Both the position numbers and the translations under genes were made by a program. The notes beneath the pieces were generated by a model. That model was not told the origin of the DNA and searched no databases. It worked only from the letters and a program-made list of their open reading frames with translations. From contig NZ_CBDEGB010000002.1 of NCBI RefSeq assembly GCF_965237655.1, positions 868,001 through 932,000 on the forward strand: 64,000 bases of DNA, in the 5' to 3' direction. Positions within the stretch are counted from its first letter, which is position 1, and each line of letters starts with the position of its first letter. This document shows positions 34,212-42,677 of the stretch, in pieces. This DNA comes from Poriferisodalis sp965237655 (GTDB lineage: Bacteria; Actinomycetota; Acidimicrobiia; Acidimicrobiales; Poriferisodalaceae).

Positions 34212-34256
34212 TCAGTCCTTCGCACACGTGGCGATAGGCGAACGCGCAATCCGGTT
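34212..34256 (-). pseudogene. Relic of an acyl-CoA dehydrogenase 3' end
   Basis: On the minus strand this reads NRIARSPIATCAKD then TGA. The intact acyl-CoA dehydrogenase at 36248-37489 ends DRIARSLVATYAKD then TGA. The DNA matches at about 41 of 48 positions across 34209-34256 and 36246-36293. Only the last 15 or so codons remain here, between the aminotransferase start and the nitroreductase stop. Confidence 0.75.
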
Positions 34257-34263
34257 GGGCCGA

Positions 34264-34947
34264 TCAGCTCGTCCAGGCCTGACCGAACATGTCGCGGTAG
34301 GCCATGTCGGCCGGCGGCAGTCGAGTTATCGGGCCGTTGCCCTTGCCGACCGGGTACCCGATCGGCACCATCGCGACCGTGGCCCATCCGTCGGGTACAC
34401 CCAGCAACGACTTCACTTCGTCCTCGCGGAAACAGTGCAGTGTCGTGAGGGTGCAGCCCAGCCCCTCGGCCGCGCACGCCAGCATCAGGTTCTGCACTGC
34501 CGGGTAGACCGAGCCGCCGCCGACCATGCTGATCCGATCCAAATTGGCGTCGGTGATCGCCATCATCTTTGGGTTGGCGCAGAACAGCAGGATCGCTGGG
34601 GCCTCATGCAGATGATCGGCGAGGTAGTCGCCCGCAGCTATGACCCGCTCCCACTTGGCGACTTCGTCGGAGGGGAGGCCTTCGAGTCGCTTCATGAATC
34701 CGCCGGTGTACTTCGCCCACTCTGGCCCGTAGACGTCGGACAATCCTTGTTTGACAGCCGGGTCGGTAGCGACGACCACTCTCCATGGTTGCTGGTTGCC
34801 TCCAGTTGGGGCCCAGCACGCCGCCTGCAGAACCCGTTCAAGGACATCGGGGGGAATCGGGTCGGTGCGAAGACGGCGCACGGCCCGCAGCGTGCTCATC
34901 GTCCGATAGAGATCCGCCGAAGCTGTCTGCGTTGATGCGGCTGACAT
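34264..34947 (-). CDS. Nitroreductase-family flavoprotein
   Basis: The 227-residue FMN-dependent reductase has the N-terminal STLRAVRRLRTDPIPPDVLERVLQAACWAPTGGNQQPWRVVV, which binds the phosphate of FMN, and the C-terminal GCTLTTLHCFREDEVKSLLGVPDGWATVAMVPIGYPVG, which are the hallmark regions. The ATG at 34947 sits eight bases after AGGA, whereas the upstream GTG is too close. The substrate is unknown. Confidence 0.92.
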   Translation of the reverse strand: MSAASTQTASADLYRTMSTLRAVRRLRTDPIPPDVLERVLQAACWAPTGGNQQPWRVVVATDPAVKQGLSDVYGPEWAKYTGGFMKRLEGLPSDEVAKWERVIAAGDYLADHLHEAPAILLFCANPKMMAITDANLDRISMVGGGSVYPAVQNLMLACAAEGLGCTLTTLHCFREDEVKSLLGVPDGWATVAMVPIGYPVGKGNGPITRLPPADMAYRDMFGQAWTS

Positions 34948-35049
34948 GGTCACTGTCCTTTGATGTGTGGTCTACGTAGTTTGGCAAGCCAGAATCGAAC
35001 GGCGAGACGTCGGGAGGTTGCCGCGAATGGTGGGCGTTACCATCCGGCG

Positions 35050-36237
35050 ATGGGAGCGCTTGACGACTACACCGTGCTGGACTTGGCCGTGTTGGTGCAG
35101 GGTCCGCAAGCTGCGGCCACCCTGCACGACATGGGAGCCGCGGTCATCAAGATCGAATTGCCGGGCATGGGTGACCTGGGTCGGGTCATCCCCGTTGCCG
35201 CGGACGATCCCCGAAGTCCGTACTACGAAGCGTGCAACCGGGGGAAGCGGTCGGTCACCCTCGACCTTCGCACCCCAGGTGGGAAGAGCACCATTGAGCG
35301 GCTCGTCGAGGCAAATGACGTTCTGATCCACAACTTCGTGCCCGGAACCATGGAGGCCTGGGGTCTGTCATACGAGCACCTGTCAGCCATCAATCCCCGG
35401 CTCGTGTACGCCGCCGGTTCGAGCTTCGGGCCTATCGGCGAGAAGTCCGCCCGCGAAGGGGCTGACATGACCGGTCAGGCCGAAGGCGGGCTCATGTTTG
35501 CGACCCGGATCGATGGCAGCCCTCCGATCATCAACGGGGCAGTCATCTCCGACCACGTCGGCTGCCAGAACATGGTCGCCGGCATTCTGGCCGCGTTGCT
35601 CCATCGGCACAAGACCGGTGCAGGGCAACGGATCGACGTGTCGCTCGTCGGCGGCATGATCTACGCCCAGGCGTCGGAGATCACCTACACCCTGTTGACC
35701 GGCCGCAACCCGGAGCGCAACCATTCGGGCCACGCCATTGTCCCGACCCTGCTCCACACCGTCGAGGCGGCCGACGGCTGGATCCACCTGCTCAGCGGCA
35801 CCGGACCCCAATGGCCCGATTTCGCCCAATTGCTCGACCGACCCGATCTTGCCGAAGACGAGCGGTTCATGGCTCTCATGCTGGGCGCCGATGCCAGGGC
35901 CGAGTTGGTCGCCATCATCGACGAGGTGTTCCCGACCAGGACCATCAGTGATTGGGAGGCGACGCTCGACGAGGCCGGGGTTCGCTACGGGCTGGTCCGC
36001 GACTACGAGTCGATCGTCGCCGATCAGTCGATGTACGACAACGGTTACCTGCAACGGGTGGAACATCCCGACGGCAGCCGTGTTGTCATCGGCACCCCGA
36101 TCCGCATGTCAGCCACCCCGCTCGAACCGGGCGCCGTCGCGCCAGAGCTCGGTCAGCACACCGAAGAGGTGCTGCTCGAGCACGGCTACACGTGGGATGA
36201 CATCGACGCACTCCGCGAGCAGGGCGCCTTCGGCTGA
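35050..36237 (+). CDS. CaiB/BaiF-family CoA-transferase
   Basis: This class III CoA-transferase has about 395 residues. It starts MGALDDYTVLDLAVLVQGPQAAATLHDMGAAVIKIELPGMGDLGR, then has RGKRSVTLDLRTPGGKSTIERLVEANDVLIHNFVPGTMEAWGLSYEHLSAINPRLVYAAGSSFG. The catalytic Asp is in EGADMTGQAEGGLM near residue 140. The later GQRIDVSLVGGMI region is also typical. It transfers CoA between carboxylic acids without a covalent thioester of the classic type. It converges with the acyl-CoA dehydrogenase gene; a paralogue is at 57548. Confidence 0.93.
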   Translation: MGALDDYTVLDLAVLVQGPQAAATLHDMGAAVIKIELPGMGDLGRVIPVAADDPRSPYYEACNRGKRSVTLDLRTPGGKSTIERLVEANDVLIHNFVPGTMEAWGLSYEHLSAINPRLVYAAGSSFGPIGEKSAREGADMTGQAEGGLMFATRIDGSPPIINGAVISDHVGCQNMVAGILAALLHRHKTGAGQRIDVSLVGGMIYAQASEITYTLLTGRNPERNHSGHAIVPTLLHTVEAADGWIHLLSGTGPQWPDFAQLLDRPDLAEDERFMALMLGADARAELVAIIDEVFPTRTISDWEATLDEAGVRYGLVRDYESIVADQSMYDNGYLQRVEHPDGSRVVIGTPIRMSATPLEPGAVAPELGQHTEEVLLEHGYTWDDIDALREQGAFG

Positions 36238-36247
36238 GCGTGTCCGT

Positions 36248-37489
36248 TCAGTCCTTCGCGTAAGTGGCGACCAGCGAACGCGCAATCCGGTCGGTCTGGA
36301 TCTCGGTGCTGCCGTCCACGTAGTTCGCAATGCGTGCACCCGCCAGGTGATGGCCCCACGGGTACCTACTGCGCAGGCCCTCCGCACCCATGGCCTGGAT
36401 GCATGCCGCAATGTCGGCTTCGGCGGTCTCGGTGGCGAATTTCTTGGCATGCGCAGCTGGCAGGATCGCCCCCGAAGCGTCGCCGGTGCGAAGCGATTCC
36501 GTGACCGCATCGATGGCCCGGTCCGTCAGCAGCCGGGCTGCTTCGAGGCGGTTCTGCACGCCGGCGAGTTTCCACGCGAGCCCTTGGTGCTCGATGATCG
36601 GCCGCCCGAAGGCCTGACGCTGGGTGCCAAAACGAACTGCGCCTGCGAGCGTCGCCTCGACCATCGCGCAGCACATCGCTGCCACATAGGTCCGGGCCCC
36701 GTTGATGCCCGACAGGGCGGTCACGAAGGCTTGCCCGGGCGGCGCAATGACATCGTCGGCCGGGGCGAAATAGCCGTCGAGTAGGAAACCCCCCGTGCCG
36801 ATGAGGTGGCCGCCGGCGAGTTCGTAGGGCGGCAGGCGTTCGAAGCCCGGCCGTGTGCCGTCCACCAGGAACGACGCCATGCCGCGGCCGCGCGAACCAG
36901 GCTCAGTTTGCGCGTAACAGAAGATGACGTCGGAGTGAGCGGCGTTGGTGATCCAGGCCTTGGCACCGTCGAGCCGCCAGCCGCCCTCGACGGGCGTTGC
37001 GGTGGTGGCGATGTTGGCGAAGTCGCTTCCCGCGCCGGGCTCCGTCAGCGCCGACGAGCCAAAACGGCGGCCCTCCATGAGGTCGGCCAGGTAGCGCTCA
37101 CGGTGGGCATCGCTGCCGAACTGTGCCACTCGTGAGGCCACGTTTGCGGTGTTGACGAGGCTGAATGCGAACGGCATCGACACGGCACTCAGCACTTCGA
37201 CGATGCGGCACTTCTGGGCGAAGCTCATCCCGAGGCCGCCGAGCGCTGTGGGAACTTCCATCGCCAGCATTCCGAGCCCCGACGCTTCCCGCAGAGCTTC
37301 GGGCGCCATCCGCTTCTCGCCCTCCCAGCGAGACACGTTCGGTGCCACAACCGTGTCGCGGAACTGCGTGACCTCGTCCACGAAGTCTTCGAATGACGCA
37401 GCGTCCATGCCGCTGGCTGGATCGTCGAAGTTGCCAGGCTCAGGAGGCGCGGCGTCAGGGCCCGAGGTGTCGGCGTCGGCGGCGGTCAT
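36248..37489 (-). CDS. Acyl-CoA dehydrogenase
   Basis: This flavoprotein of about 413 residues catalyses alpha,beta-dehydrogenation of an acyl-CoA. The FAD/substrate motif GSSALTEPGAGSDFANIATTA and WRLDGAKAWITNAAHSD lie in the middle domain, and the C-terminal helical domain has QRQAFGRPIIEHQGLAWKLA and YVDGSTEIQTDRIARSLVA. The catalytic Glu position would fall in the C-terminal domain. The start at 37489 (MTAADADTSG) is chosen; another ATG at 37513 is also open. It diverges from the Nudix gene. Confidence 0.92.
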   Translation of the reverse strand: MTAADADTSGPDAAPPEPGNFDDPASGMDAASFEDFVDEVTQFRDTVVAPNVSRWEGEKRMAPEALREASGLGMLAMEVPTALGGLGMSFAQKCRIVEVLSAVSMPFAFSLVNTANVASRVAQFGSDAHRERYLADLMEGRRFGSSALTEPGAGSDFANIATTATPVEGGWRLDGAKAWITNAAHSDVIFCYAQTEPGSRGRGMASFLVDGTRPGFERLPPYELAGGHLIGTGGFLLDGYFAPADDVIAPPGQAFVTALSGINGARTYVAAMCCAMVEATLAGAVRFGTQRQAFGRPIIEHQGLAWKLAGVQNRLEAARLLTDRAIDAVTESLRTGDASGAILPAAHAKKFATETAEADIAACIQAMGAEGLRSRYPWGHHLAGARIANYVDGSTEIQTDRIARSLVATYAKD

Positions 37490-37583
37490 CGCGGGGACGG
37501 TAGCAGCGGCCATCGCGGCCGAGCCCGCTGTCGTTGGGGGCGAACCCGGAGCCGTCACGCACCGCCGATCTACGCTTCGCCCT

Positions 37584-38219
37584 GTGCTTGGGGTTCCGAG
37601 TCTCACCGACGCCTTCGCGGCGCAGCCCCTGGGCGAGGTGCTCAACCACACTCTCGACACCCCGCATCACGGTCCGACCGCCGCAGTCGCCGCGGTGGTG
37701 CGAGCCAACGGCAGCAGCCCTGAGGTGCTTTTCATCGAGCGAGCAACCCGTGACGGCGACCCGTGGTCTGGCCACATGGCATTCCCGGGAGGCCGCACCG
37801 ATCCGGACGACGATGACACGTTCGACACAGCGGTCCGCGAGAGCCGCGAAGAGATCGGATTCGACATCACCGCGCACAGCGGCGTTCGCTGGCTCGGCCG
37901 GCTCGACGACCTCGAGGGCAGCCCTCGCTGGTCGAACTCCGGGCTGCGCGTCACGCCCCACGTGTGCTGGCTCGAAGGCGCTCGACCCGATCTGACCCTG
38001 AACTACGAGGTCGCCGATGCGCTGTGGGTGCCGGTGGCCGAGTTGGCCGATCCCCGCCACCACATCGACTACCACTATCCGCCTCGCCCCGACATGCACT
38101 TCCCCGGTATCGAGGTCGCGCACGGCCGGGTGGTGTGGGGTCTGACGCTGCGGATGCTGCAGGACCTGTTCACCCGGGTCGGCCATCGGTTGCCGATCGA
38201 TCTCAGCCCGGCGCGCTGA
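37584..38219 (+). CDS. Nudix hydrolase, CoA pyrophosphatase-like
   Basis: The 211-residue protein has ERATRDGDPWSGHMAFPGGRTDPDDDDTFDTAVRESREEIGF, which joins the CoAse signature (x-R-x-x-x-x-G-x-M-A-F-P-G-G) to a Nudix box ending REEIGF. The family hydrolyses CoA or related pyrophosphates to 3',5'-ADP and phosphopantetheine, or acts on other nucleoside diphosphate derivatives. GTG at 37584 is chosen because the conserved part begins soon after and the upstream frame runs antisense through the divergent acyl-CoA dehydrogenase. Confidence 0.9.
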   Translation: MLGVPSLTDAFAAQPLGEVLNHTLDTPHHGPTAAVAAVVRANGSSPEVLFIERATRDGDPWSGHMAFPGGRTDPDDDDTFDTAVRESREEIGFDITAHSGVRWLGRLDDLEGSPRWSNSGLRVTPHVCWLEGARPDLTLNYEVADALWVPVAELADPRHHIDYHYPPRPDMHFPGIEVAHGRVVWGLTLRMLQDLFTRVGHRLPIDLSPAR

Positions 38220-38316
38220 CCAGCCCCACCCGCTGATCAGCCGAGCGATGCGGTCAGTGCGGCTGCCGATGGGCTTGGTGGCGGTGATCAAGGCCGCGGC
38301 GTGGGCGCGTATGGCG

Positions 38317-38406
38317 ATATTGAAATTGATTGAAAAATAATTATTAGGAATATAAAATACTGTAATATATTTGTAACTATTCTCATGAGATGAAAATGTT
38401 CATATG
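38317..38406. other. AT-rich island upstream of the second DUF222 gene
   Basis: About 90 bases rich in A and T, including several TAATATA/ATAATTATT-like runs, stand out sharply in a GC-rich genome. They lie between a short GC-rich stretch and the start of the DUF222 gene and probably contain its promoter or a DNA-bending site. No gene is visible. Confidence 0.8.
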
Positions 38407-38426
38407 TGCCACGGCGCTGCTAGAGT

Positions 38427-38438
38427 GAACGAATGTTC
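38427..38438. promoter_or_regulatory. SOS-type box (GAAC-N4-GTTC) over the start of the DUF222 gene
   Basis: GAACGAATGTTC matches the actinobacterial LexA consensus core perfectly. It overlaps the ATG start of the HNH gene (38433), so LexA bound here would block initiation or early elongation. The same pattern is found at recA. Confidence 0.7.
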
Positions 38439-39842
38439 TCTCAGGTGCGGCAGGCGCTCGACTCACTCGCAGCAGCGCTCGACCGCGTCGACGCGGCGCC
38501 CACTGGGGAGCTGCGCGACGCGCTGGGGCTTGCCAAGCCGCTGCGCGCCAAGCTCGAGACGCTGGAGACCGCCGTGGCGTCTCAGATCGCACGGCGCGAG
38601 CGACACGGCGACGGCGGTGCCGGAATGCTGCACCAGATTGCCGCAGTCCCGCGCTCAGACGCGGCGCGCAATGTGCGCACCGCCGCCGAGCTCGAGCAGA
38701 TGCCCGCTGCTCAATCTGCGCTGACCCAAGGCGAGATGTGCATGGCGAACGCCGCCCGTCTGGCCCGAGCAGCGCGCGACACCAGCCCCGAAGCGGTGCA
38801 GGGCGATGCTGAGCTCGTGAATCTGGCCAAGACGCTGCCGCCCGACGAGTTCGCCCACGCTTCCAAGCGCTGGACCGCGCAGCACCAGAGCGCCGCAGAC
38901 CTCGCCGCGCGGCATCGTCGCAACCGGCGCAACCGCAATGTGCGCTTCTGGAACGGTGACGACGGAACTGTGCAGATGCGCGGCTCATTCGATGCCGAGA
39001 TGGGTGCCCGCATCCAGGCCCGCGTCCGGGCCGAAGCCGAACGCCTCCGCCAAGCCGACCGCCGCCTGAAGCGCACCCGCCCAGCCGCGAGCCCCGACGA
39101 CTCAGCCCTCCACGATGCAGCACGCAGCAGTTCGACAGGCGACGGCGCGGTGCGCACCCGCGATCAACGCATGGCCGACGCGCTCGACCGCATCCTCGCG
39201 CAGGCCGCCCCGACGCCCGCCACTGCCCGCGACACAGCCTCCGGCGACACCGCTGCTGGCGACATGATGCCCGGAAGCACTGCCTCCGGTGGTGGCCACG
39301 CGGCCTCGAACGGCACTGCGTCCGGTGGTGCGGTCTCCGGTGGCGCAGGCTCGGTGGGGCACAAGGGGCCATCCACGGAGATCATCGTGCGAGCCGACCT
39401 CGGGGACCTGCTCGACGAGTGCGGAGGGATGGGCGAGATCGCCGGTGCAGGCCCAGTCCCCGCCAGCGTGATCGATCGCCTCAGCTGCAACGCCGACATC
39501 TCGGTCGTGCTGTTCGGCAAACCTCTCACACCCCTCTATGAGACCGCCGCCGGGCGGGCGCCCACCGCGGCGCAGCGCCGCGCCCTGATCGCCCGCGACG
39601 GCGGGTGCATTGGCTGCGGTGCAGTGCCCAGCGACTGCGAAGCACATCACATCGTCCCCTGGAGGTGTGGCGGCGCGACGCGGGTTGACAATCTGGTGCT
39701 GGTGTGCTGGTCCTGCCACGACCGCATCCACGACCACAACTGGCAGGTCGTCGTCCGCGACGGCCGCTACCGGCTGGTGGTTCCCGACGCCGCGTCGCTG
39801 CCCAACTCCGCACCGTCCCGCAAACCCGCCCTATTTCCCTAA
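38433..39842 (+). CDS. DUF222 (13E12 repeat family) HNH endonuclease domain protein, second copy
   Basis: The 469-residue paralogue has the DUF222 part over about residues 20-240 and an HNH motif near 380-435 (RDGGCIGCGAVPSDCEAHHIVPWRCGGATRVDNLVLVCWSCHDRIHDH) with the paired Cys and the HH of the nuclease. A Gly/Ser/Ala-rich linker lies near 270-310. An SOS-type box overlaps its start codon, in line with the known SOS control of several mycobacterial 13E12 members. Bases from its extreme 3' end are duplicated just beyond the stop. Confidence 0.9.
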   Translation: MFSQVRQALDSLAAALDRVDAAPTGELRDALGLAKPLRAKLETLETAVASQIARRERHGDGGAGMLHQIAAVPRSDAARNVRTAAELEQMPAAQSALTQGEMCMANAARLARAARDTSPEAVQGDAELVNLAKTLPPDEFAHASKRWTAQHQSAADLAARHRRNRRNRNVRFWNGDDGTVQMRGSFDAEMGARIQARVRAEAERLRQADRRLKRTRPAASPDDSALHDAARSSSTGDGAVRTRDQRMADALDRILAQAAPTPATARDTASGDTAAGDMMPGSTASGGGHAASNGTASGGAVSGGAGSVGHKGPSTEIIVRADLGDLLDECGGMGEIAGAGPVPASVIDRLSCNADISVVLFGKPLTPLYETAAGRAPTAAQRRALIARDGGCIGCGAVPSDCEAHHIVPWRCGGATRVDNLVLVCWSCHDRIHDHNWQVVVRDGRYRLVVPDAASLPNSAPSRKPALFP

Positions 39843-39888
39843 TACATGCCACAGCAGCGCGGCTGGTGGTTCCCGACGCCGCGTCGCT
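39771..39888. repeat. Direct repeat of the DUF222 gene 3' end
   Basis: Twenty-nine bases at 39771-39799 recur perfectly at 39860-39888, with further imperfect similarity downstream (a shared CCCGCAAACCCGCCC). The second copy is outside the gene, in the spacer before the SMP-30 gene. Confidence 0.88.
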
Positions 39889-40041
39889 TCCCACCCCTGC
39901 GCTATCCCGCAAACCCGCCCCTTCTTGCTCGGGCAGCAGCTATGCGCCAGCACACGTCATGTTCGTTAGGGTCCGCACACCGCCGGCCTGTGGGCCGGGG
40001 TCGATGGCCGAGCGTCAGGACTTGGAGTGGGGGAGACGTCG

Positions 40042-40881
40042 ATGAGCGCTGAGTTCGAGCTGGAGCTGCTGAGTTCGGGATGGGGGCTCATCGAAGGCCC
40101 CCGAGTCGACGAGCACGACAACTTCTACTTCTCCGATGTGCCCAACGGCGGCGTGCGCCGGCGGACACCTGGCGGAGAGATCGAGGTGGTGGTTCCCAAG
40201 CGGCGAGGTGTGGGCGGCATGGTGCTGCACGCCGACGGCGGCGTCGTCGTCAGCGGGCGCAATATCCAGCACGTCACTGAAGCCGGCTCCACCGTGCTGT
40301 TTGCGCCTGAAGTCGCCGGCTTCAACGACATGCACACCGATGCGCTGGGCCGCGTCTACGTCGGCTCGCTGCGTCGCAACCCCTTCGACGAGTCATCCGC
40401 CGATGAAGCCGGCGAGCTCTACCGCATCAACCTGGATGGCTCGGTGGACGAGGTCTACGGCGAGGTGCGGCTCACGAACGGCATTGGCTTTTCGCCCGAC
40501 GGCACCCGGCTCTATCACTCCGACAGCATTCCGGGCCGGGTCTGGGTGTCCGACGTGGACGGCGATTCGGTGACCAACCGGCGCGAGTTCGTGCGTGACA
40601 GTCAGGTTCCGGACGGCTTGGCAGTAGATGTCGATGGCGGCGTGTGGGTGGCGTTGGCCGAAGGCGGCCGGGTGCAGCGCTACACGCCCGACGGTGAGTC
40701 GGACGTCGCAGTGCCGGTGCCCGACCAATTCGTGACCAGCGTCTGCTTTGGCGGTGCTGACATGCGCGATCTCTACGTGGTGACCGGCGGCGGCACTTCC
40801 GACGGCGGCTGCGTTTACCGGACTCGTGCGCCCGTGGCCGGCGTGCCCACCGCCTTGGCGCAGGTGCGCTTGAGCCAGTGA
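40042..40881 (+). CDS. SMP-30/gluconolactonase/LRE family protein, second copy
   Basis: The 279-residue beta-propeller has LIEGPRVDEHDNFYFSDVPNGGV near the start (Glu of the metal site), VVVSGRNIQHV, VAGFNDMHTDALGRVYVGSLR (Asn), and RLTNGIGFSPDGTRLYHSDSIPGRVW plus PDGLAVDVDGGVWVAL (Asp). The start at 40042 is preceded by GGGGGAG; the GTG at 40027 is less favourable. It is followed after 24 bases by the hydrolase gene in the same direction. It is most likely a lactonase of sugar or aromatic catabolism. Confidence 0.89.
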   Translation: MSAEFELELLSSGWGLIEGPRVDEHDNFYFSDVPNGGVRRRTPGGEIEVVVPKRRGVGGMVLHADGGVVVSGRNIQHVTEAGSTVLFAPEVAGFNDMHTDALGRVYVGSLRRNPFDESSADEAGELYRINLDGSVDEVYGEVRLTNGIGFSPDGTRLYHSDSIPGRVWVSDVDGDSVTNRREFVRDSQVPDGLAVDVDGGVWVALAEGGRVQRYTPDGESDVAVPVPDQFVTSVCFGGADMRDLYVVTGGGTSDGGCVYRTRAPVAGVPTALAQVRLSQ

Positions 40882-40905
40882 GCCCGAGTCAATGAGCCCA
40901 GTTCT

Positions 40906-41685
40906 GTGAGCAATATCTTTCGCTGGTCATACGGTGCGCACGATGCACCTGTGCTGCTGTGCCTGCACGGCATCGGCTCGTGCGCCGATGCCTTTCTGGG
41001 GCAGCGTCCGCTTGCCGAGCGGCTCGGAGTGCGGCTGGTCTCGTGGGACGCTCCCGGATACCGCTATTCGGCCGATCCCGAAGACGCCCCTGGCATCGAC
41101 GGCTGGGCCGATGCGGCTGCGTCGCTGATTGCTGCTGAGTCCGACGGGCCGGTTGCCGTGCTGGGTGTCTCGTGGGGCGGTGTCACCGCGACGCGCCTCG
41201 CCCTGCGGCATCCCAATGCTGTGTCGTCGCTCATCTTGGCCGATTCCAGTGCTGGCGCCGGGACCAAACCCGAACAGGCGGAGGCCATGCGAGCGCGGGC
41301 CACAGACTTCGTCGACCTGGGCGCCGAAGGCTTCGCCGCCGCACGGGCGCAGCGACTGGTGAGCCCCAGTGCGCGCGCCGAGCTGCGGGCGCATGTGGCG
41401 GAGATGATGATCCCGTCGATCCGCATGCCCTGCTACCAGTGGGCGTGCGACTCGATGGCCGAGGCCAACCACTACCCGGACCTCGAGCGCATCGCTGCGC
41501 CGACGCTCGTAGTGGTCGGCGAACACGACGAGGTCACCCCGCCGCGCGCCTCCCAACGGCTCGCGGAGGGGATAGCGGATGTTCGCTATGTGGAGATTGG
41601 CGACGCCGGCCACCTGGCGAACCAAGAACGGCCGGGCGCCTTCAACGACGCTGTCGCGGAGTTCCTCGAAGCTGTAAGAGGCTGA
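40906..41685 (+). CDS. Alpha/beta-fold hydrolase
   Basis: The 259-residue hydrolase has the oxyanion segment LCLHGIGSCADAF, the nucleophile elbow GVSWGGV (Ser near residue 91), the acid in VVGEHDEVTPP, and the catalytic His in GDAGHLANQERPGAFN. The substrate is unknown. A GTG start follows the SMP-30 gene by 24 bases; the two may form an operon. Confidence 0.91.
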   Translation: MSNIFRWSYGAHDAPVLLCLHGIGSCADAFLGQRPLAERLGVRLVSWDAPGYRYSADPEDAPGIDGWADAAASLIAAESDGPVAVLGVSWGGVTATRLALRHPNAVSSLILADSSAGAGTKPEQAEAMRARATDFVDLGAEGFAAARAQRLVSPSARAELRAHVAEMMIPSIRMPCYQWACDSMAEANHYPDLERIAAPTLVVVGEHDEVTPPRASQRLAEGIADVRYVEIGDAGHLANQERPGAFNDAVAEFLEAVRG

Positions 41686-41707
41686 GCGCCTGGCGCGACG
41701 GCGCCAA

Positions 41708-42487
41708 TCAGCGCGGGGGGAGCCGGATGCCGCCGTCGACGCGGATCACCTCGCCGTTCATGTACGGGTTGGTAATGCACTCCATGACCATGAACGCCAG
41801 CTCTTCGCCATAGCCGAGTCGCTTGGGAAACAGCACGCTCTGTCCGAGGTGCGCCTTGAACTGGTCGGATTGCTCACCTTCGCCATAAATCGGCGTGTCG
41901 ATCAGGCCGGGAGCGATGGTGTTGACGCGAATGCCGGTGGCGGACAGGTCGCGGGCGACCGGCAGGGTCATGCCCACCACACCGCCCTTCGAGGCGGAGT
42001 ACGCGGCCTGGCCAATCTGACCGTCGAACGCGGCAACCGAGGCCATGTTCACGACGGCGCCGCGGGATCCGTCGCCGTCGACGGGCTCGGTCTTGGCCAT
42101 TGCCGAGGCAGCTTGGGCCAGCATGTTGAACGAGCCGATCAGGTTCACGTTGATGACGAAGCGGAATTGCTCGAGATCCATCGGCACGTTGCTGCGGTCG
42201 ATGGTGCGCCCGGCGCGGCCGAGCCCAGCCGAGTTGACGAGCGCTCGCAGCGGCCCCATCTCCGACGCGGCATCTACCGCTGCGCTTGCGTCGTCGACGC
42301 TGGTGACGTCACATCGCACGAACAGGCCGCCGACTGACGACGCCACCTCGGCGCCGAGGTCTTCCTGCAGGTCGGCGATCACGACGTGCGCGCCGGCATC
42401 GGCCAGCTGGCGTGCACTGGCCTCGCCGATGCCCGACGCTCCGCCGGTGACGATGGCTGAAGCTCCGCTGAGGTCAAGACGGGGCAT
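41708..42487 (-). CDS. SDR-family dehydrogenase, 3-hydroxyacyl-CoA dehydrogenase type II-like
   Basis: The 259-residue SDR has TGGASGIGEASARQLADAG near residue 13, VIADLQEDLG after strand 2 (NAD preference), NSAGLGRAG near 86, and Ser plus YSASKGG in the active site. The Gly-rich and C-terminal VDGGIRLPPR fit the type II hydroxyacyl-CoA dehydrogenase group (HSD17B10-like). The ATG at 42487 follows AGGAGA; the frame is open upstream but the added residues are not conserved. Confidence 0.91.
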   Translation of the reverse strand: MPRLDLSGASAIVTGGASGIGEASARQLADAGAHVVIADLQEDLGAEVASSVGGLFVRCDVTSVDDASAAVDAASEMGPLRALVNSAGLGRAGRTIDRSNVPMDLEQFRFVINVNLIGSFNMLAQAASAMAKTEPVDGDGSRGAVVNMASVAAFDGQIGQAAYSASKGGVVGMTLPVARDLSATGIRVNTIAPGLIDTPIYGEGEQSDQFKAHLGQSVLFPKRLGYGEELAFMVMECITNPYMNGEVIRVDGGIRLPPR

Positions 42488-42677
42488 TTGGGCACTCTCC
42501 TGGAATGGTGGTATCGGTTGTGGCACGAATTGGTACGTCAGATCCGAGCCGAATTGAAGCTAGCGCCGGCTGCGAGACGCTGGCCCGCAACGCTGGTCAC
42601 ACCACGTCCGCGCCCCATTCACCGGCGCAGGCGAACCGGTAACGTCGTCATCCGGCTTGTCCGAAGGGGCTACAGGT

